Made by a program: the position numbers and the translations under genes
Assembly (NCBI GenBank): GCA_016946835.1
Contig: JACVTC010000129.1
Span: forward strand, 460,595 to 524,594
Source of the DNA: Neocallimastix lanati (nom. inval.)
Lineage: Eukaryota > Neocallimastigomycota > Neocallimastigomycetes > Neocallimastigales > Neocallimastigaceae
Length of the DNA stretch: 64,000 bases
Direction: 5' to 3'
The notes under the pieces: generated by a model
Database searches by the model: none
The model's input: only the letters and a program-made list of their open reading frames with translations
Told to the model about the DNA's origin: nothing
Shown here: in pieces, positions 1 to 16,992 of the stretch
How the letters are laid out: the number at the start of each line of letters is the position of its first letter
How positions within the stretch are numbered: position 1 is the first letter of the stretch

Positions 1-789
1 AAAAAAAATTAAAAAAGAAAAAAAAATTTTACTAATAATTAATTATTCATATTCAGTATTTTTTTTTCTTAATTAATACTAATTAAACAAAAAAAAAAAG
101 TATTTTATATTAAAAAATAAGAAAAATTCACTTTTAATCAGAGAGTAACAAAAAAAAAAAAAAAAAATAAAAAAAAAGATTTTTTTATAAGTACAATTTT
201 AGGAGGTTTAAAGAAATAAATTTTTAATTATATATATATATATGTATATATTTTATAATTATTGATATAAAATGATAATAAAATCTTAATTATTATATAA
301 ATAATTATTAATAAATTATTTTGTTAATAATTCCATAAAAATAAATTAATAAATCATTAATTAATCATTTGATTAATTGTCTGATATGTGAGACTTTTAT
401 GTGCAATAATTTATAAGCAGTGGGTTTTTTTAAATAATAGTTGTTTAGAAAATTTTATTAATGAAATTATAATATTCGTATAATTAAAATAATAATAATT
501 CTAATTCCTAGAATTTTACAAGAAAGTCTTCTATTTCTAATATAAATAATTTAATCCATTTATAAGAAATAGGTAATATATTAATTATATATTCTAATAT
601 ATAGAACAATATGAATTTTATATGAATTAAAGTATTATAATTATTATAATTATAATAATACATTATGAAATAAAATAAAATAAAATAAAATAATTATTAT
701 CAAAAAGATATAAATTTAATATTTAATAATAACTATTAAATATACAAATATGTTACTACACAAATTTGTTTTATATCACATAAATACTA
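1..789. other. AT-rich stretch without recognisable gene
   Basis: Mostly A/T with short homopolymers, a small TA run near 230-245 and (AAAAT)n near 668-690. I found no reading frame with protein-like composition, no tRNA boxes and no LTR terminus. Confidence 0.6.
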
Positions 790-1103
790 ACAGTTGATTT
801 ATTGATTTATAGTGTGATTAGTCATTTCTTGCATAAGTCAGAGTTTAATTACCCAATAAAAGAGTTAGAAGGTACTGCGGCATATTTTTGTGTAAATAAA
901 TTTATACAATATATATTAGGAGGTAATCCGTTCCAGACAATACTATACACAGATCATCAACCTTTAGTTCTTATCATTATGAAATATGAACCTAATACTA
1001 GTAAACACCCTCGTTGGTATGATATATTTAGTCAACTACAAGTAAAGGTTGTCTACCAACTAGAAAAAAGGAATATTATTGCTGAAGCATTATCTCTCAT
1101 TTG

Positions 1104-1104
<1 letters not shown>
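790..1104 (+). mobile_element. Ty3/gypsy RNase H remnant (D-like)
   Basis: The translation resembles the RNase H domain of element D: an ELEGTAAYFCVNK segment matches D's DLEGAALIYCINK, and YTDHQPL matches YTDHRPL, followed by a region ending in AEALS like D's ADALS. Only about 100 residues survive, without LTRs, RT or integrase. A poly(A) tract of about 35 nt follows directly. It is an old, heavily broken fossil; family assignment rests on this one domain. Confidence 0.75.
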
Positions 1105-1142
<38 letters not shown>

Positions 1143-1265
1143 TATATATATATTTTCATATTTAATAATAACTAGGGATAGGATATAAAAATGAATGTAT
1201 ATAAAGTGTTATTGGTACTTATTATTAATTATTAAACCAAAACGCAATAACGAATTAAAAAAAAA

Positions 1266-1761
1266 TAGTTTGGTTAGTTTAAAATACTTTAAAATTAATT
1301 TCGGAATAGTTTTAAATAGTTAAAATTAGTTTAAGTAGTTTATAAAAATTGTTTTGAATTATCAATATATAAACATTAGTATTAATAATATTTAAATAAT
1401 AAATAAATAATAAATGAGCTCTTATTGAATTTAACTATTATTGTAAATAAATTGAAAGTTTATTGAATTAATTATTGTTTAGTTTTAGATAGTTGTTATT
1501 TAATAAAATTGCTAATAAATATTTTGTTAATAAATAAACAGTAATATATGTAAATTAGATAGGAATTATAATATAATCATGAAAAAATATAAATACATGT
1601 AAATTTTATTATTTAAATCGATGTATTAGTTTTCGACTATTATATAGTTAATAACATAGAAGATTTAAATATTAATAATTAATAAAGATTAATTTTAAAA
1701 GAAAAGAATTTTTTTGTGTTTATTTAGTTATTTGTAATCTGTTTTATTACAAATCTTTACA
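1266..1761 (+). repeat. LTR remnant, family G (5' LTR of an H-type relic)
   Basis: It aligns by eye with the family G LTR at 37501-38276 and 46279-47046, but is more diverged and lacks the left part. It ends in CTTTACA and is followed at 1762-1772 by ATAACTAATAC, the same primer-site sequence that follows the 5' LTR of element H. This marks it as a decayed 5' LTR rather than a solo LTR. Confidence 0.7.
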
Positions 1762-1823
1762 ATAACTAATACTTCAAAAAAAAAATATTAAAACACGTTA
1801 CAGATAACTAAATAGTCGTAACT

Positions 1824-2484
1824 TGTAATAGAAACACTAAAATAGATTACAATAACAATACGATAAGATTTTATTTTATTAAAATTTTTTATTAAAAATA
1901 TTTTTTCTTAATATATAATAATTATTAATAGTTAACAACAATTGCATCGAAAAAAAAAAATTGTGAAAAGTATCTTCTATTTATACTTTTCCTAAATACA
2001 TTAATAATATATTATTTTATTTAAATTACATATATTCTAATATAAAAACTATTCTAATGAATTTTAAATAATAATAAATTTATAAACAATGGCTAAATTT
2101 TTAGTAAAATATAATTATTAATTAAACTAAATACTAAATAATTTAAATTAAGTACTTTTATTATCTATTTATTATTTTAATATTATAAAGTCTTTTTTTA
2201 TTTTCAATTTAAAAATAATGTTAATAGAGTCATGATTAAATTTTTAAACTTAATTTTCACAAAATAAATTATTAATTTATTTTGTTTTAAACTTTAATCG
2301 ATTCATTTAAAAATTATTACATTAAAAATTTGTCTTGTGACTTAGAGAATATAATTCATAAATTTAGTTCATATGATTTATTTATTTTATTTATTATATT
2401 ATAAATCAAAGAATAATTTACATTTTTGAATTACACAAGAAAAATTTTTAATTTAAAATTGATTGGAATAATTACATCTTTACA
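1824..2484 (-). repeat. LTR, family A (copy A1)
   Basis: On the plus strand it runs from TGTAATAG to CATCTTTACA and matches copies A2 (6454-7129) and A3 (30873-31572). The flanks TAACT and GTATA do not match, so no target duplication is visible. It lies between an H-type leader and an H-type RT piece, which suggests rearrangement after insertion. Confidence 0.75.
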
Positions 2485-3015
2485 GTATAAAACTGCTTTT
2501 CGTACTCGTTATGGTCATTTTGAATATTTTGTTATGTCTTTTGGACTTAAAAACGCTCCAGCCACCTTTCAACATTTTATTAACGATGTTCTTAGCGACT
2601 ATCTTGATAATTTTGTAATTTCCTATATTGATGACATTTTAATTTACTCGAATAGTCTAGAAGAACATCATGACCATGTTAAGAAAGTTTTAAGGAAATT
2701 ATTAGAAAATAATATATACATTACACTAGAAAAATGTGAATTTGATGTTTCAGAAACCGCTTTCCTTGGATATATTATTTCAAGGGATGGATTGAAAGTT
2801 GATCCCAACAAAATTAAGATTATTTTAGATTGGCCTGCCCCACCACGGTCAAAGAAGTACAATCTTTTATTGGGTTATGTAATTACTATAGAATTTTTAT
2901 CAAGGATTTTGCTAAGATTGCTCGGCCCTTACATAAATTTACCAGGAAAAACTTTCCATTTCTCTGGGGTCCTGATCTATTTATTTTGATAGAAGATAAA
3001 CATTCAGAAATATAA
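2485..3015 (+). mobile_element. Ty3/gypsy reverse transcriptase remnant (H family)
   Basis: It encodes the central and C-terminal [15 protein letters not shown], the polymerase box [14 protein letters not shown] and an [10 protein letters not shown] segment. The residues are close to the RT piece of element H at 50660-51075. Upstream is an H-type leader. The element is a broken fossil with several breaks and no 3' LTR. Confidence 0.85.
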
Positions 3016-3029
3016 AAACTTAATTGATG

Positions 3030-3258
3030 AGAAATTGACGCTTTATTTTTTGTACTTCATTATAATTCATTTCTTTCTGACTTATCAGGTTGTTAGCTTC
3101 TGTGCTTTGAGGGTTAGGATATTTAAATTTCTTTGTTGCTATAATTTTTAACTTTTTTTTAGGTCCACTTTCCTATATTTTAAGTCATTTATTATTTCGG
3201 GAGGTAGTGACTTGTACAAATAGTTGTACTTTGCCTCTTCACTAATATCTTCCTTTAG

Positions 3259-3291
<33 letters not shown>

Positions 3292-3700
3292 TTTTCCATG
3301 TTCAATACGAACCTTTCAATAATGACCTCTTTATTAAATATTATGAGGTCTAGCTCCTTTTTTTTAATGTTAGCTTCCTTTTCTCCTTGCTCATTTCGCA
3401 TGTGGTTTTAAGTAGGCTCCAAATTTGGATGGCTGTATTTGTTATGAAATCTATTTTATTCTTTGTCATATATATCGAGATTTATACTAATGAAATATTT
3501 TGTTTTGTTGTCATTTTTTAATTTGGTTTTCATTAGTATTTTTGGTATAGTCGTAACCCTTGCACCCAAAGATTTCTTTGTACCAAGGGTCGTATTCGTT
3601 GGTGTCTCTCATGATAATTCTAACCTTTTCTTTGTAAATATACTCCTCCAGATCTATGTATACTAAGCATGCTCCTCAATATGCAAACATTTGCGTAAGA
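3030..3700 (-). mobile_element. Ty1/copia-type Gag remnant
   Basis: The minus-strand translation shows pieces resembling the Gag of copia element F, for example AKYNYLYKSLPPEIINDL against F's KFKYLYSSIPKDL, and TAIQIWSLLKTTCEMSKEKR, a typical UBN2-type Gag segment. Several frames carry the pieces, so it is an old fossil with many breaks. A poly(T) tract near 3261-3284 interrupts it. There is no LTR pair. Confidence 0.55.
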
Positions 3701-4157
3701 CCTTGGTATTTTAATAAACTATATAAAAAGTAAACTAAACGAAATAATTAATTGAATATTAACTAATCTTGAACTTTAGTTCTAACAAGAAATAAATTAT
3801 TTTATTATTGAATATTGTAGAACTTATTCCATATTTATAAAATATATATATATACTTTTTATTTTATTACTAAAAATTATTAATATTAAAAAAATATTTT
3901 TATTAGCAATATAATATCAATATTTTATCATTATTAATGCCATATAATATCAATAAATATGTTTTATAAATAAAATCAATATATTTTTAAAAAAAGAATT
4001 ATTGAAAAATTAGTTTAGTAATATTAAAAATGGGAGAATTCAAGCCTTTCACAAGAATACTTTATCCAAATGTTTAATGTCATTTCTTTATTAAGGTTGG
4101 ATTTTGAGAATTTGGAATGTAATAATTTGTTTTCTTTTAATTTTTACAATTATAAAA
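3701..4157. other. AT-rich stretch, no gene seen
   Basis: No protein-like frame or LTR boundary was found. A less AT-rich patch near 4030-4130 may be old coding sequence but is not recognisable. Confidence 0.5.
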
Positions 4158-4274
4158 TTACTCTTGTTCAGCAATGCATGCAACGGTACATGCAGCTACT
4201 AATGGTGGTAAAACTAAATAACTACAATTAGCAGAACAATAGCCGGTTATTTTTAAGTCATTACTTAACACAAT
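4158..4274 (-). pseudogene. Cys/Ala-rich peptide fragment (possible small secreted protein C-terminus)
   Basis: A minus-strand frame ends in a stop at 4158-4160 and reads through KITGYCSANCSYL followed by VAACTVACIAEQE. It carries four cysteines and a hydrophobic Ala/Val/Leu stretch, a composition that stands out from the surrounding Asn/Ile/Lys-type noise. No start codon or signal peptide is contiguous with it; an intron or decay could explain that. It recalls the Gly/Cys-rich tail of the decayed gene at 42703-43232. The function is unknown. Confidence 0.3.
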
Positions 4275-4913
4275 TTTATTATTATTTTTTTTTTTTTTTC
4301 ATTTAAAATTATTTTTTCCATCGTTAGGATTTTTCTTGAATACTTAATCTTTTAATATACTTATAATAAAATTTGTAATGAATTAATGGGGAATTTATTT
4401 TTTTTTTTTTTAGTTTGAAAATCTAACACTTTTCCCCTCAAAATAAAATTTCTTTTCAGCAATTAAAAAAAAAAGCATTATCAATAAAATGATCAAAAGA
4501 ATCTTTTTTTTTTTTCTTTGTTAAAATATACCACATAACATATTCTTTTGTATAGTCCATAACAAAGAAATAATGACTATTATGTATTTGTTAAGATTTT
4601 CATTACTATTTTCATCTTCTCTTATATTATCATAATATTATTTTCATAATTATTATAATTTGTATTACAATTATTATTACTATTATTATTAAAACAATGA
4701 TTATTACAATTATTGTAATTATTTCCGTTGTAGTCATTTTGAGTATTATTATAATTATCTTTATAATCTTTATAATTGTTATTGTCATATTTATTAGTAT
4801 ATTGATTATCGTTAAGATCAGTATTATTTACACAGACATTAGAAATGTCTTGTTTAATATGATAATTATAGTCGGCATTTTGATTACTGAAAGTTAGCCT
4901 TCTTCCATATTCT
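4275..4913. other. Low-complexity AT-rich stretch
   Basis: It contains several T runs and ATT/TTA-rich sequence (4620-4890). A 66-residue Ile/Val frame at 4697-4897 is composed almost only of AT codons and is not a believable gene; on the minus strand this is the Asn-rich tract downstream of the Gag zinc knuckle at about 4957-5000. Confidence 0.5.
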
Positions 4914-5804
4914 AGTTTTTTTTTAATATTGATTAGTTTGTTGGTACATACGATGTGGGCAATATCTCACAATATGACCAGGTTCGTTACACCAATAACA
5001 GAAATTAATATGCAAATTCTCCATTTTTTTTGTGATATCATCAATATTATTATTATTATGAGTATTATTAAAATTTCTAGTATTATTCCTATTATGATAT
5101 GCGTTTAATTTTTTTAGGATAGCGTTATTAATACTATTGTAATTATTGTAATTATAAAATTATTGCTACTATTGTTATTGTTGAGTTTATCATTATTAGT
5201 GTTTCTTCTCATGTCATTATGCAAATTGTTATTTATACCAGTAATTAGTATTATTCATAAATGAGTTATTATTATTCCTTTTATTTCTTTGTAAAGAGCG
5301 GCTTTCAGCTTTTATACGTTCCATCTTTTCGGCAATTTCACATGCATCTTCAATGGTGGTGGGTTCTTCATAGGCAACTCTTTCATATATTTCTGGTCTA
5401 CTTCTAATAGAATTTTCATAATCATACACAGATAATTTGGCTTTATTCTTGATTGATTGTTGGTTATAAGGATTTTAGATATCTATCATTGAAATCTCTT
5501 ATACTTTCATTTGTGTATATGGTAGAAGTTTTCAGAGTTCTAAACTTTTCATCTTCATTTTGTCTATATTTATTCATCAAAATATCCCTACACTCTTCTA
5601 ATGTTAGAGATTTATCCGCTTAAACTGATTTATCACTAATTACTTTAATAGCTTCTTACACAGTTCCCGCTAAAATAAACCCGAATCTTTCATCATTATC
5701 TTCAACTTTTTCCATATTTAGCCAGTTTTTCATCAGAATATACCAGGATTTAACATTGCGATTTCCACTACTGGTAATGGAATTTTTCTTCCTTCTCTAC
5801 CCAT
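4914..5804 (-). mobile_element. Ty3-type Gag remnant with CCHC knuckle
   Basis: On the minus strand the frame opens at 5804 with MGREGRKIPLPVVEIAM. It continues with Gag-like segments (SLTLEECRDILMNKY; EEPTTIEDACEIAEKMERIK, around 5300) and an Asn-rich stretch. It ends in a zinc knuckle of the CX2CX4HX4C type (CYWCNEPGHIVRYC, about 4957-5000). The order capsid-like, Asn-rich linker, knuckle is that of Ty3/gypsy Gag. It is a broken fossil with several breaks; no LTRs or pol are attached. Confidence 0.7.
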
Positions 5805-6453
<649 letters not shown>

Positions 6454-7129
6454 TGTAAAAGAAACAGCAAAATAGATTACAATAACAACACAATAAGATT
6501 TTATTTTATTAAAATTTTTATTAAAAATATTTTTTCTTAATATTATATAATTATTAATAGTTAATAACAATTTCATCGAAAAAAAATGTGAAAAGTATCT
6601 TCTATTTATACTTTTCCTAAATACATTAATAATATATTATTTTATTTAAATTACATATATTTTAATATAAAACTATCCTAATGAATTTTATTAAATAATA
6701 AATTTATAAACTATAACTAAATCTAGAAAAATAAAATTAATTAAACTAAATACTAAGTAATTTAAATTAAGTACATTTATTATCTATTTATTATTTTAAT
6801 ATTATAAGTAAAATCTTTATTTATTTTCAATTTAAAAACAATGTTAAAAGAGTCATGATTAAATTTTGAAACTTAATTTTCACAAAATAAATTATTAATT
6901 CTTTGTTTTAAACTTTAATCAATTCATTTAAATCATTGTAAAACAATAATTTTTTACTAAAATTTTACATTAAAAATTTGTCTTGTCGTTTAAGGAATAT
7001 AATTCAAAAATTTAAATCATATGATATATTTACTTTATTATTTTATAAATCAAAGAATAATTTACATTTTTGAATTGCACAAGAAAAATTTTTAATTTAA
7101 AATGGGATTGGGATAATCACATCTTTACA
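6454..7129 (-). repeat. Solo LTR, family A (copy A2)
   Basis: It runs from TGTAAAAG to ATCTTTACA on the plus strand, 676 bp, matching A3 over its length. The flanks AAAAT and AATAT agree at four of five bases, so a slightly decayed target duplication is likely. It abuts the left end of copia element F. Confidence 0.8.
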
Positions 7130-7148
7130 AATATTTTGTTAATGAAAA

Positions 7149-7394
7149 TGTTATTAAATACACTTTATTAATTTATTATCAAGAACTACAAAAATTAAAA
7201 ATATTACATTATAAATTATTTATATCATACATTTTATAATAATTTCACATATATACATATGATATACATCATTTGATATAATACGCCACCATTACCTATA
7301 TACATATATTATTATTTATGTTTCTTATATTTATTTATTAACTATATTAAATATATTAATTATTATATTAATTATATTAAACTTATTTCTAACA
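7149..7394 (-). repeat. 3' LTR of copia element F
   Basis: It runs from TGTTATTAAATAC to TTTCTAACA, 246 bp. The minus-strand sequence just before it, ACGGGGAGT, is a polypurine tract. The partner LTR is 37339-38365. Confidence 0.9.
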
Positions 7395-7417
7395 CTCCCC
7401 GTAAGTTTAATATACTA

Positions 7418-8160
7418 GATTTTATTTAATAAAGCATTTCTAAAATTATTAGTTAATGTTCCATTTAAATATTTTGTTAATCCATCAGCTAAATTATATT
7501 GAGATCTTATATATTTCAAATCAATTTCATCTTCTTTTATTAACTCTCTAATTTTATGATATTTTAAATCAATATGTCTTGATTTTGGATTTATTGTTTC
7601 ATTTATACTGTTATATATCGCAGCTCTATTATCTATTTTTATAGTGTTTCATCACCTTCTGGAATTTCCATATACAATTCTTCATTTATTTCAGCATTTA
7701 AATATGCTGCTTTTATATCTAGTTGATAAATATTAAACATATAATGTACTGCTAACGAAGTTATAATTCTTAAAGAATCTTGTTTTAAAGTTGGTGAGAA
7801 AGTTTCTATATAATCTATACCTAAAACTTGAGAGAAACCCCTCGCAACTAGTCTAGCTTTACATCTTACTATTTCACCTTTATCATTTCTTTTATACGTA
7901 AATACCCATCTACAAGATATTACATTTTTATCTTTAGGAACATTACAAACAAAAGTATAAACATTTTTACGTTTCATATTATCCAACTCAATACTAACAG
8001 CTTTTAACCAATTATCTTCATCAGGTCTCTCAAAAATATCATTAAACTCTAATGGTGGTTCTAAGTCTACTGCATTAAAAGCTACTAATTTAAAATTTGA
8101 TAAATATTTAATTTTCTTATTAATATTTTCATACTCTTCATTATATTTTCTCTTGTTATT
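7418..8160 (-). CDS. F: copia RT and RNase H region (fossil)
   Basis: The minus strand opens with PDEDNWLKAVSIELDNMKRK, then CRWVFTYKRN, KARLVARGF, ETFSPTLKQDSLRI and the catalytic-domain block QLDIKAAYLNAEINEELYMEIPEG, all hallmarks of Ty1/copia reverse transcriptase. The 3' end near the polypurine tract reads SRHIDLKYHKIRELI and SQYNLADGLTK, the end of copia RNase H. The stretch belongs to element F and is broken. The product would copy element RNA into cDNA in cytoplasmic particles. Confidence 0.85.
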
Positions 8161-8529
8161 TTTATTCTGCTTATATATTTCTTCAGTTATATTTAAAATA
8201 TTATTAATACTATTACTCTTTTTGTAGTTATATTGTTTGTTTACATTATTTTGTTTATTTAAATTTAAATTATTTTTATTATTTGAATTTAAATACCTTT
8301 GTTTATTTACATTTTTATTTTTATTTTTACCATTTAAATTTGAATTTTTATCTACAGTTATTATTATTATTATTAATATTATTATTATTTGAATTTAATT
8401 CTTTACTTACAGTTTCTTGGTTTGAATTATAATTTGTTTTATTTACATTTTCAATTCTTAAAATTTCATTTAAATTTTTATTTACATTATTTGAATTTAA
8501 ATTATTATTTCCAATTAAGTTCTTAATAC
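8161..8529 (-). other. F: Asn-rich linker between integrase and RT (downstream part)
   Basis: The minus strand is rich in Asn, Lys and Leu (for example NLIGNNNLNSNNVNKNL). Its position between copia integrase and RT identifies it as the poorly conserved pol linker rather than a host prion-like gene. It is cut at 8529 by element B, whose target duplication AATAC lies at 8525-8529 and 30504-30508. Confidence 0.75.
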
Positions 8530-9141
8530 TGTAACGAATATTGGAATATCCGTGTTTTAAAGAGTGTAACACAATAGGTAAGCACTTTTTGATTAATAAG
8601 TAATTTGGTTTTTTAAAATATAGTTTTATTAATTAAGAAATTTAAAAATATTAATTATAAAGATTAATTATTGTAATATTTCGAATTACTTATTAATTAA
8701 TTCAATAATTAATAAAAACACAATTTTTATAATATTTTTTTTTTTTTTTTGGCTGCGAAATTCACTCCTATTTATAGTTTTTCAAAATTTAAATCCATAA
8801 AAATTTAAAACCATAAAATCATTAAAAAGTTTCATAAAAATTGATTATTTTCGGTTAAAAAGAATCTAAAAGAAATAATGATAAAAGATAAATTAAAATA
8901 GAATTTCTATCTGATTTGTTTCTATTAATTTCTAAGAATGTCTTTTGTTAATTTTTTCAGAAATTTATACAGAAACAAATACAGAAACAAATACAGAAAT
9001 GAAGTATAAAAATTCTTTAAAATTTAAATGATATAAAATTTTAGTAAAGGTGTGAGTCGAACCCTAGTGGTTCAGGCTGAGGTCATAGTGACTAACCACT
9101 ATGCCAGCATTCTAATTTCTAATTTTTTAAGATTCGTTACA
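8530..9141 (-). repeat. 3' LTR of element B
   Basis: It runs from TGTAACGAATATTGG to AAGATTCGTTACA. On the minus strand it is preceded by AGAGGAGGACCA, the polypurine tract. It contains a tRNA-like Pol III box pair (see 9054-9106) and a TATAAATA box. Confidence 0.92.
9054..9106 (-). promoter_or_regulatory. Pol III-type A and B boxes in the B LTR (3' copy)
   Basis: The minus strand shows an A box TGGCATAGTGG (9096-9106) and, 32 nt further, a B box GGTTCGACTC (9054-9063). Sequence and spacing are those of an internal tRNA-type Pol III promoter. They start 35 nt into the LTR. The segment does not fold into a full tRNA cloverleaf, so it is tRNA-derived or convergent rather than a tRNA gene. Activity is unproven. 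Confidence 0.6.
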
Positions 9142-9361
9142 TGGTCCTCCTCTAGGATTCGGATGCCAGACGAATCTTTTACTTTAAATCTAAACTATTT
9201 CTAATTCTAACTTTTATAATAATAAACTATAACTAAAATACTTATAGGAGTGATAATTTAATTAATACATTGGATAATAAAAATTACATGAATTTTAAGT
9301 TTTGAAAATAAAGTATAAAAATAAAACTATCTAGAATAAATGTTTTTGAATAATATAAAAT

Positions 9362-9402
<41 letters not shown>

Positions 9403-9470
9403 ATCATAAGTTAGAATGATTAATAGTACTTTGATGAAATAAAATTTATTTTTGATTAAATGATTTATAT

Positions 9471-14081
<4,611 letters not shown>

Positions 14082-14310
14082 TTATTATAATCATTAATTT
14101 TGATTGAATAATAAATATACAATATAATTAATTATTAGAAGAAGTAAATATTTAATTTCAATATAAATAATTTTAATTTCAAGGATGGCTATATGGATTA
14201 TTGAAAATATTAATAATTTTAATATATAGTAAAATTCAAGGGTTCCGATTGAATTTATAAATTCATGCATGAATTTTGGTAGAAAAATTTATAGTCTTGG
14301 TAAGTGGTTT

Positions 14311-14560
14311 CAAAAATAGTAGAAAATGGGATTCCTTAACGGGGTTCCAAAAAGAGTAATAGAGAATGGGATTACTTAACGGGGTTCCAAAAAGAGTAGT
14401 AGAGAATGGGATTCCTTAACGGGGTTCCAAAAAAGAATAGTAGTAAATGGGATTCCTTAACGTTGTTCCAAAAATAGTAGTAGAAAATGGGATTCCTTAA
14501 CGGGGTTCCAAAAATAGTAGTAGAAAATGGGATTCCTTAACGGGGTTCCAAAAAGAGTAA
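14311..14560 (-). repeat. B leader: 40-bp GC-richer tandem repeat
   Basis: About six copies of a 40-bp unit (core GGATTCCTTAACGGGGTTCC on plus) lie between the 5' LTR and Gag. They are far richer in G/C than their surroundings and differ from each other by a few bases. Their place in the leader parallels the 41-bp repeats of element H, which suggests a packaging or translation role; this is inference. Confidence 0.85.
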
Positions 14561-14590
14561 AAGTGCAAAGGTATTGTGCTTAGTTTAGTG

Positions 14591-14600
14591 GTGTTTTTAT
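14591..14600 (-). promoter_or_regulatory. B: putative self-primer binding site
   Basis: The minus strand begins ATAAAAACAC right after the 5' LTR. Its reverse complement GTGTTTTTAT occurs in the same LTR at 14783-14792, some 53 nt after the TATA box (14839-14846). There is no tRNA-CCA match (no TGG). The layout is that of Tf1/sushi self-priming. Confidence 0.6.
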
Positions 14601-15198
14601 TGTAACGAATATTGGAATATCCGTGTTTTAAAGAGTGTAACACAATAGGTAAGCACTTTTTGATTAATAAGTAATTTGGTTTTTTAAAATATAGTTTTAT
14701 TAATTAAGAAATTTAAAAATATTAATTATAAAGATTAATTATTGTAATATTTCGAATTACTTATTAATTAATTCAATAATTAATAAAAACACAATTTTTA
14801 TAATATTTTTTTTTTTTTTTGGCTGCGAAATTCACTCCTATTTATAGTTTTTCAAAATTTAAATCCATAAAAATTTAAAACCATAAAATCATTAAAAAGT
14901 TTCATAAAAATTGATTATTTTCGGTTAAAAAGAATCTAAAAGAAATAATGATAAAAGATAAATTAAAATAGAATTTCTATCTGATTTGTTTCTATTAATT
15001 TCTAAGAATTTCTTTTGTTAATTTTTTCAGAAATTTATACAGAAACAAATACAGAAACAAATACAGAAATGAAGTATAAAAATTCTTTAAAATTTAAATG
15101 ATATGAAATTTTAGTAAAGGTGTGAGTCGAACCCTAGTGGTTCAGGCTGAGGTCATAGTGACTAACCACTATGCCAGCATTCTAATTTCTAATTTTTT
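14601..15198 (-). repeat. 5' LTR of element B (main part)
   Basis: It matches 8530-9141 with about two differences. It contains the TATA box at 14839-14846 (minus strand TATAAATA) and is split near its outer end by element C. The last bases, AGATTCGTTACA, are found at 30492-30503 after D1. Confidence 0.92.
15124..15176 (-). promoter_or_regulatory. Pol III-type A and B boxes in the B LTR (5' copy)
   Basis: Identical to the pair in the other LTR: A box at 15166-15176 and B box at 15124-15133 on the minus strand. Being in the 5' LTR, a Pol III transcript from here would run in the sense direction into the element. Confidence 0.6.
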
Positions 15199-16178
15199 TG
15201 TAAGAATCTATAATTATTTTTAACAAAATAATTATATTTTCTTAGTTAAGTTATAATTAATATAACTTTTATTTAACTCATATTTCATCTATACAATTAA
15301 TTATAATTAATAATTTATTTAATTATATATTAAAATTTTATTTAGTTTAATATTAAAAATTTATTTAATTAAATAATTTTTATACATTTAAAATAATATT
15401 AAATTTATTTAATTATTCACTTAATTATTAAATTTATTAGTTTTAGTTTTCTCTCATTTATTAAATCATAAACTAAAACACTATTCTGTATTTTATCATG
15501 TATTCTGTATTGTATTAATCATGTATTTTATTATTAATGTATTGTTTTATATTTTTTATGTAAAGTTCTATAAAATAGAACTAAATAGATTAAATTTTAA
15601 ATTTTATGATCGAAATAATTTTCATTATTTTATTCTTTTATTTTCGATCATTATATTAGATTAAGTAATCGGTTAATTAAGGTTTTTCCAATTACTTCTT
15701 AAAAGTAATCGGTTTTACTTAATTAACGCGATGATCGATATGGATAGAATATCGATCAAAAAACTTATCTAGGTTTTTCTTCTAGTCTTTTCCTAGATAA
15801 GAGATTTGTTAAGATTAGAACCTCTTTTGATTTTAACCTTATTCTGACAAAAAAGTATAAATAAGGCTCTTGAGTTCTCTTTGAGAAATCAAGAGTTATT
15901 ATTATAACAATTATAATATAATAATAATAACAATAAGTTTTAACATTTAAAATTTTTAATAAATAATAAAACAAATTATTTTAATAAAACAAATTTTATA
16001 ATTAAAACTTTTCCTTATCAATTTTAGTGTTTCGTCTATTATAATTCGTTATAATAAACTCGATAATTAGAAAGAACCATAGGTAAGTATGATTCTTTTC
16101 TAAACCTTTAATATTAGCAGTTAGAGCTAATATTAATGATTAATAATTTAATTATAATTTTTTAATTAAATTATTACA
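15199..16178 (+). repeat. 5' LTR of element C
   Basis: It runs from TGTAAGAATC to AATTATTACA. The TATA box TATAAATA at 15856-15863 is followed 36 nt from its start by AAGAGTTATTAT (15891-15902), the presumed transcript start and self-primer. Confidence 0.95.
15856..15902 (+). promoter_or_regulatory. C: TATA box and predicted transcript start/self-primer
   Basis: TATAAATA (15856-15863) precedes AAGAGTTATTAT (15891-15902). The latter is the exact reverse complement of the 12 bases that follow the 5' LTR. In Tf1 the first 11 nt of the mRNA serve as primer; the spacing here puts the transcript start at or next to position 15892. Confidence 0.7.
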
Positions 16179-16190
16179 ATAATAACTCTT
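16179..16190 (+). promoter_or_regulatory. C: self-primer binding site
   Basis: ATAATAACTCTT follows the 5' LTR without a gap and pairs over 12 nt with 15891-15902. No tRNA 3' end matches here. Confidence 0.75.
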
Positions 16191-16562
16191 CTTAGTATAG
16201 TTTAATAGAATAGTTAATTAATTTAATAATATAATTAATTTCTAGAATCAAGTAGTACAAAATAATTTAGTGTAGTACAATAAAAATTTTTATGATTAAT
16301 AATAAATAAAATAATATAAATTATATAGAATAATCTAGAAATTAAAAAAATAAATTAATATATAGTAAATAAATTAAATATTAAAATATAAGTAGATAAT
16401 ATTAGTAAATCAGATCAAAAATCATTAATTAATAATTTAGTATAGAAATTATAAGAATAAATTAATATAAACCATAAATTAAATATTAAAAAAATAAGTA
16501 AATAGTAATAATTAGTTGGATAAATAATTAAAATCATAAAAAATTAAAAGAATAGATATATA

Positions 16563-16752
16563 GTAATAAATAATAATAAATAATAATAAATAATAATAAA
16601 TAATAATAAATAATAATAAATAATAATAAATAATAATAAATAATAATAAATAATAATAAATAATAATAAATAATAATAAATAATAATAAATAATAATAAA
16701 TAATAATAAATAATAATAAATAATAATAAATAATAATAAATAATAATAAATA
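16563..16752 (+). repeat. (TAATAATAAA)n tandem repeat in the C leader
   Basis: About 19 copies of a 10-bp unit. The long Tyr/Leu/Ile frames on the opposite strand (16512-16928) are artefacts of this repeat. Confidence 0.95.
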
Positions 16753-16992
16753 ATGATAGTAAATAATAAATGATAAATGATAAATGATAAATAATAAAAA
16801 AAAATTAAACAACAATAAATAGCAATAATAAAATAAATAATAACAATAATAAGAACACATAAATACACTAACATATGTTTACATGATTTTAGGGAAATAG
16901 AACTGGAAGAAGTAGGCCAAAGAAACAATATAGAAGAACCAAGACTTAGTACAGACCTTAGAAGCAGAAGTGTGTTAGCATCTAGGTAACAG

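Noticed and set aside
8348-8572. Asn-rich frame that could be a host prion-like protein
   Set aside because: It lies between copia integrase and RT remnants of element F, and part of the frame comes from the B LTR. It is F linker.
9040-9115. Functional tRNA gene in the B LTR
   Set aside because: A and B boxes are present but there is no 7-bp acceptor pairing or proper anticodon arm, and the same segment occurs in both LTRs.
14311-14560. CRISPR-like array
   Set aside because: Units are contiguous and nearly the same, without unique spacers, in a eukaryotic retrotransposon leader.
15765-15974. 69-residue frame recurring at 22077-22286 and 32412-32621
   Set aside because: It is LTR sequence of family C, read against the element; recurrence reflects LTR copies, not a conserved peptide.
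16512-16928. Tyr/Leu/Ile-rich frames of 108-138 residues
   Set aside because: Product of the 10-bp TAATAATAAA tandem repeat in the C leader.
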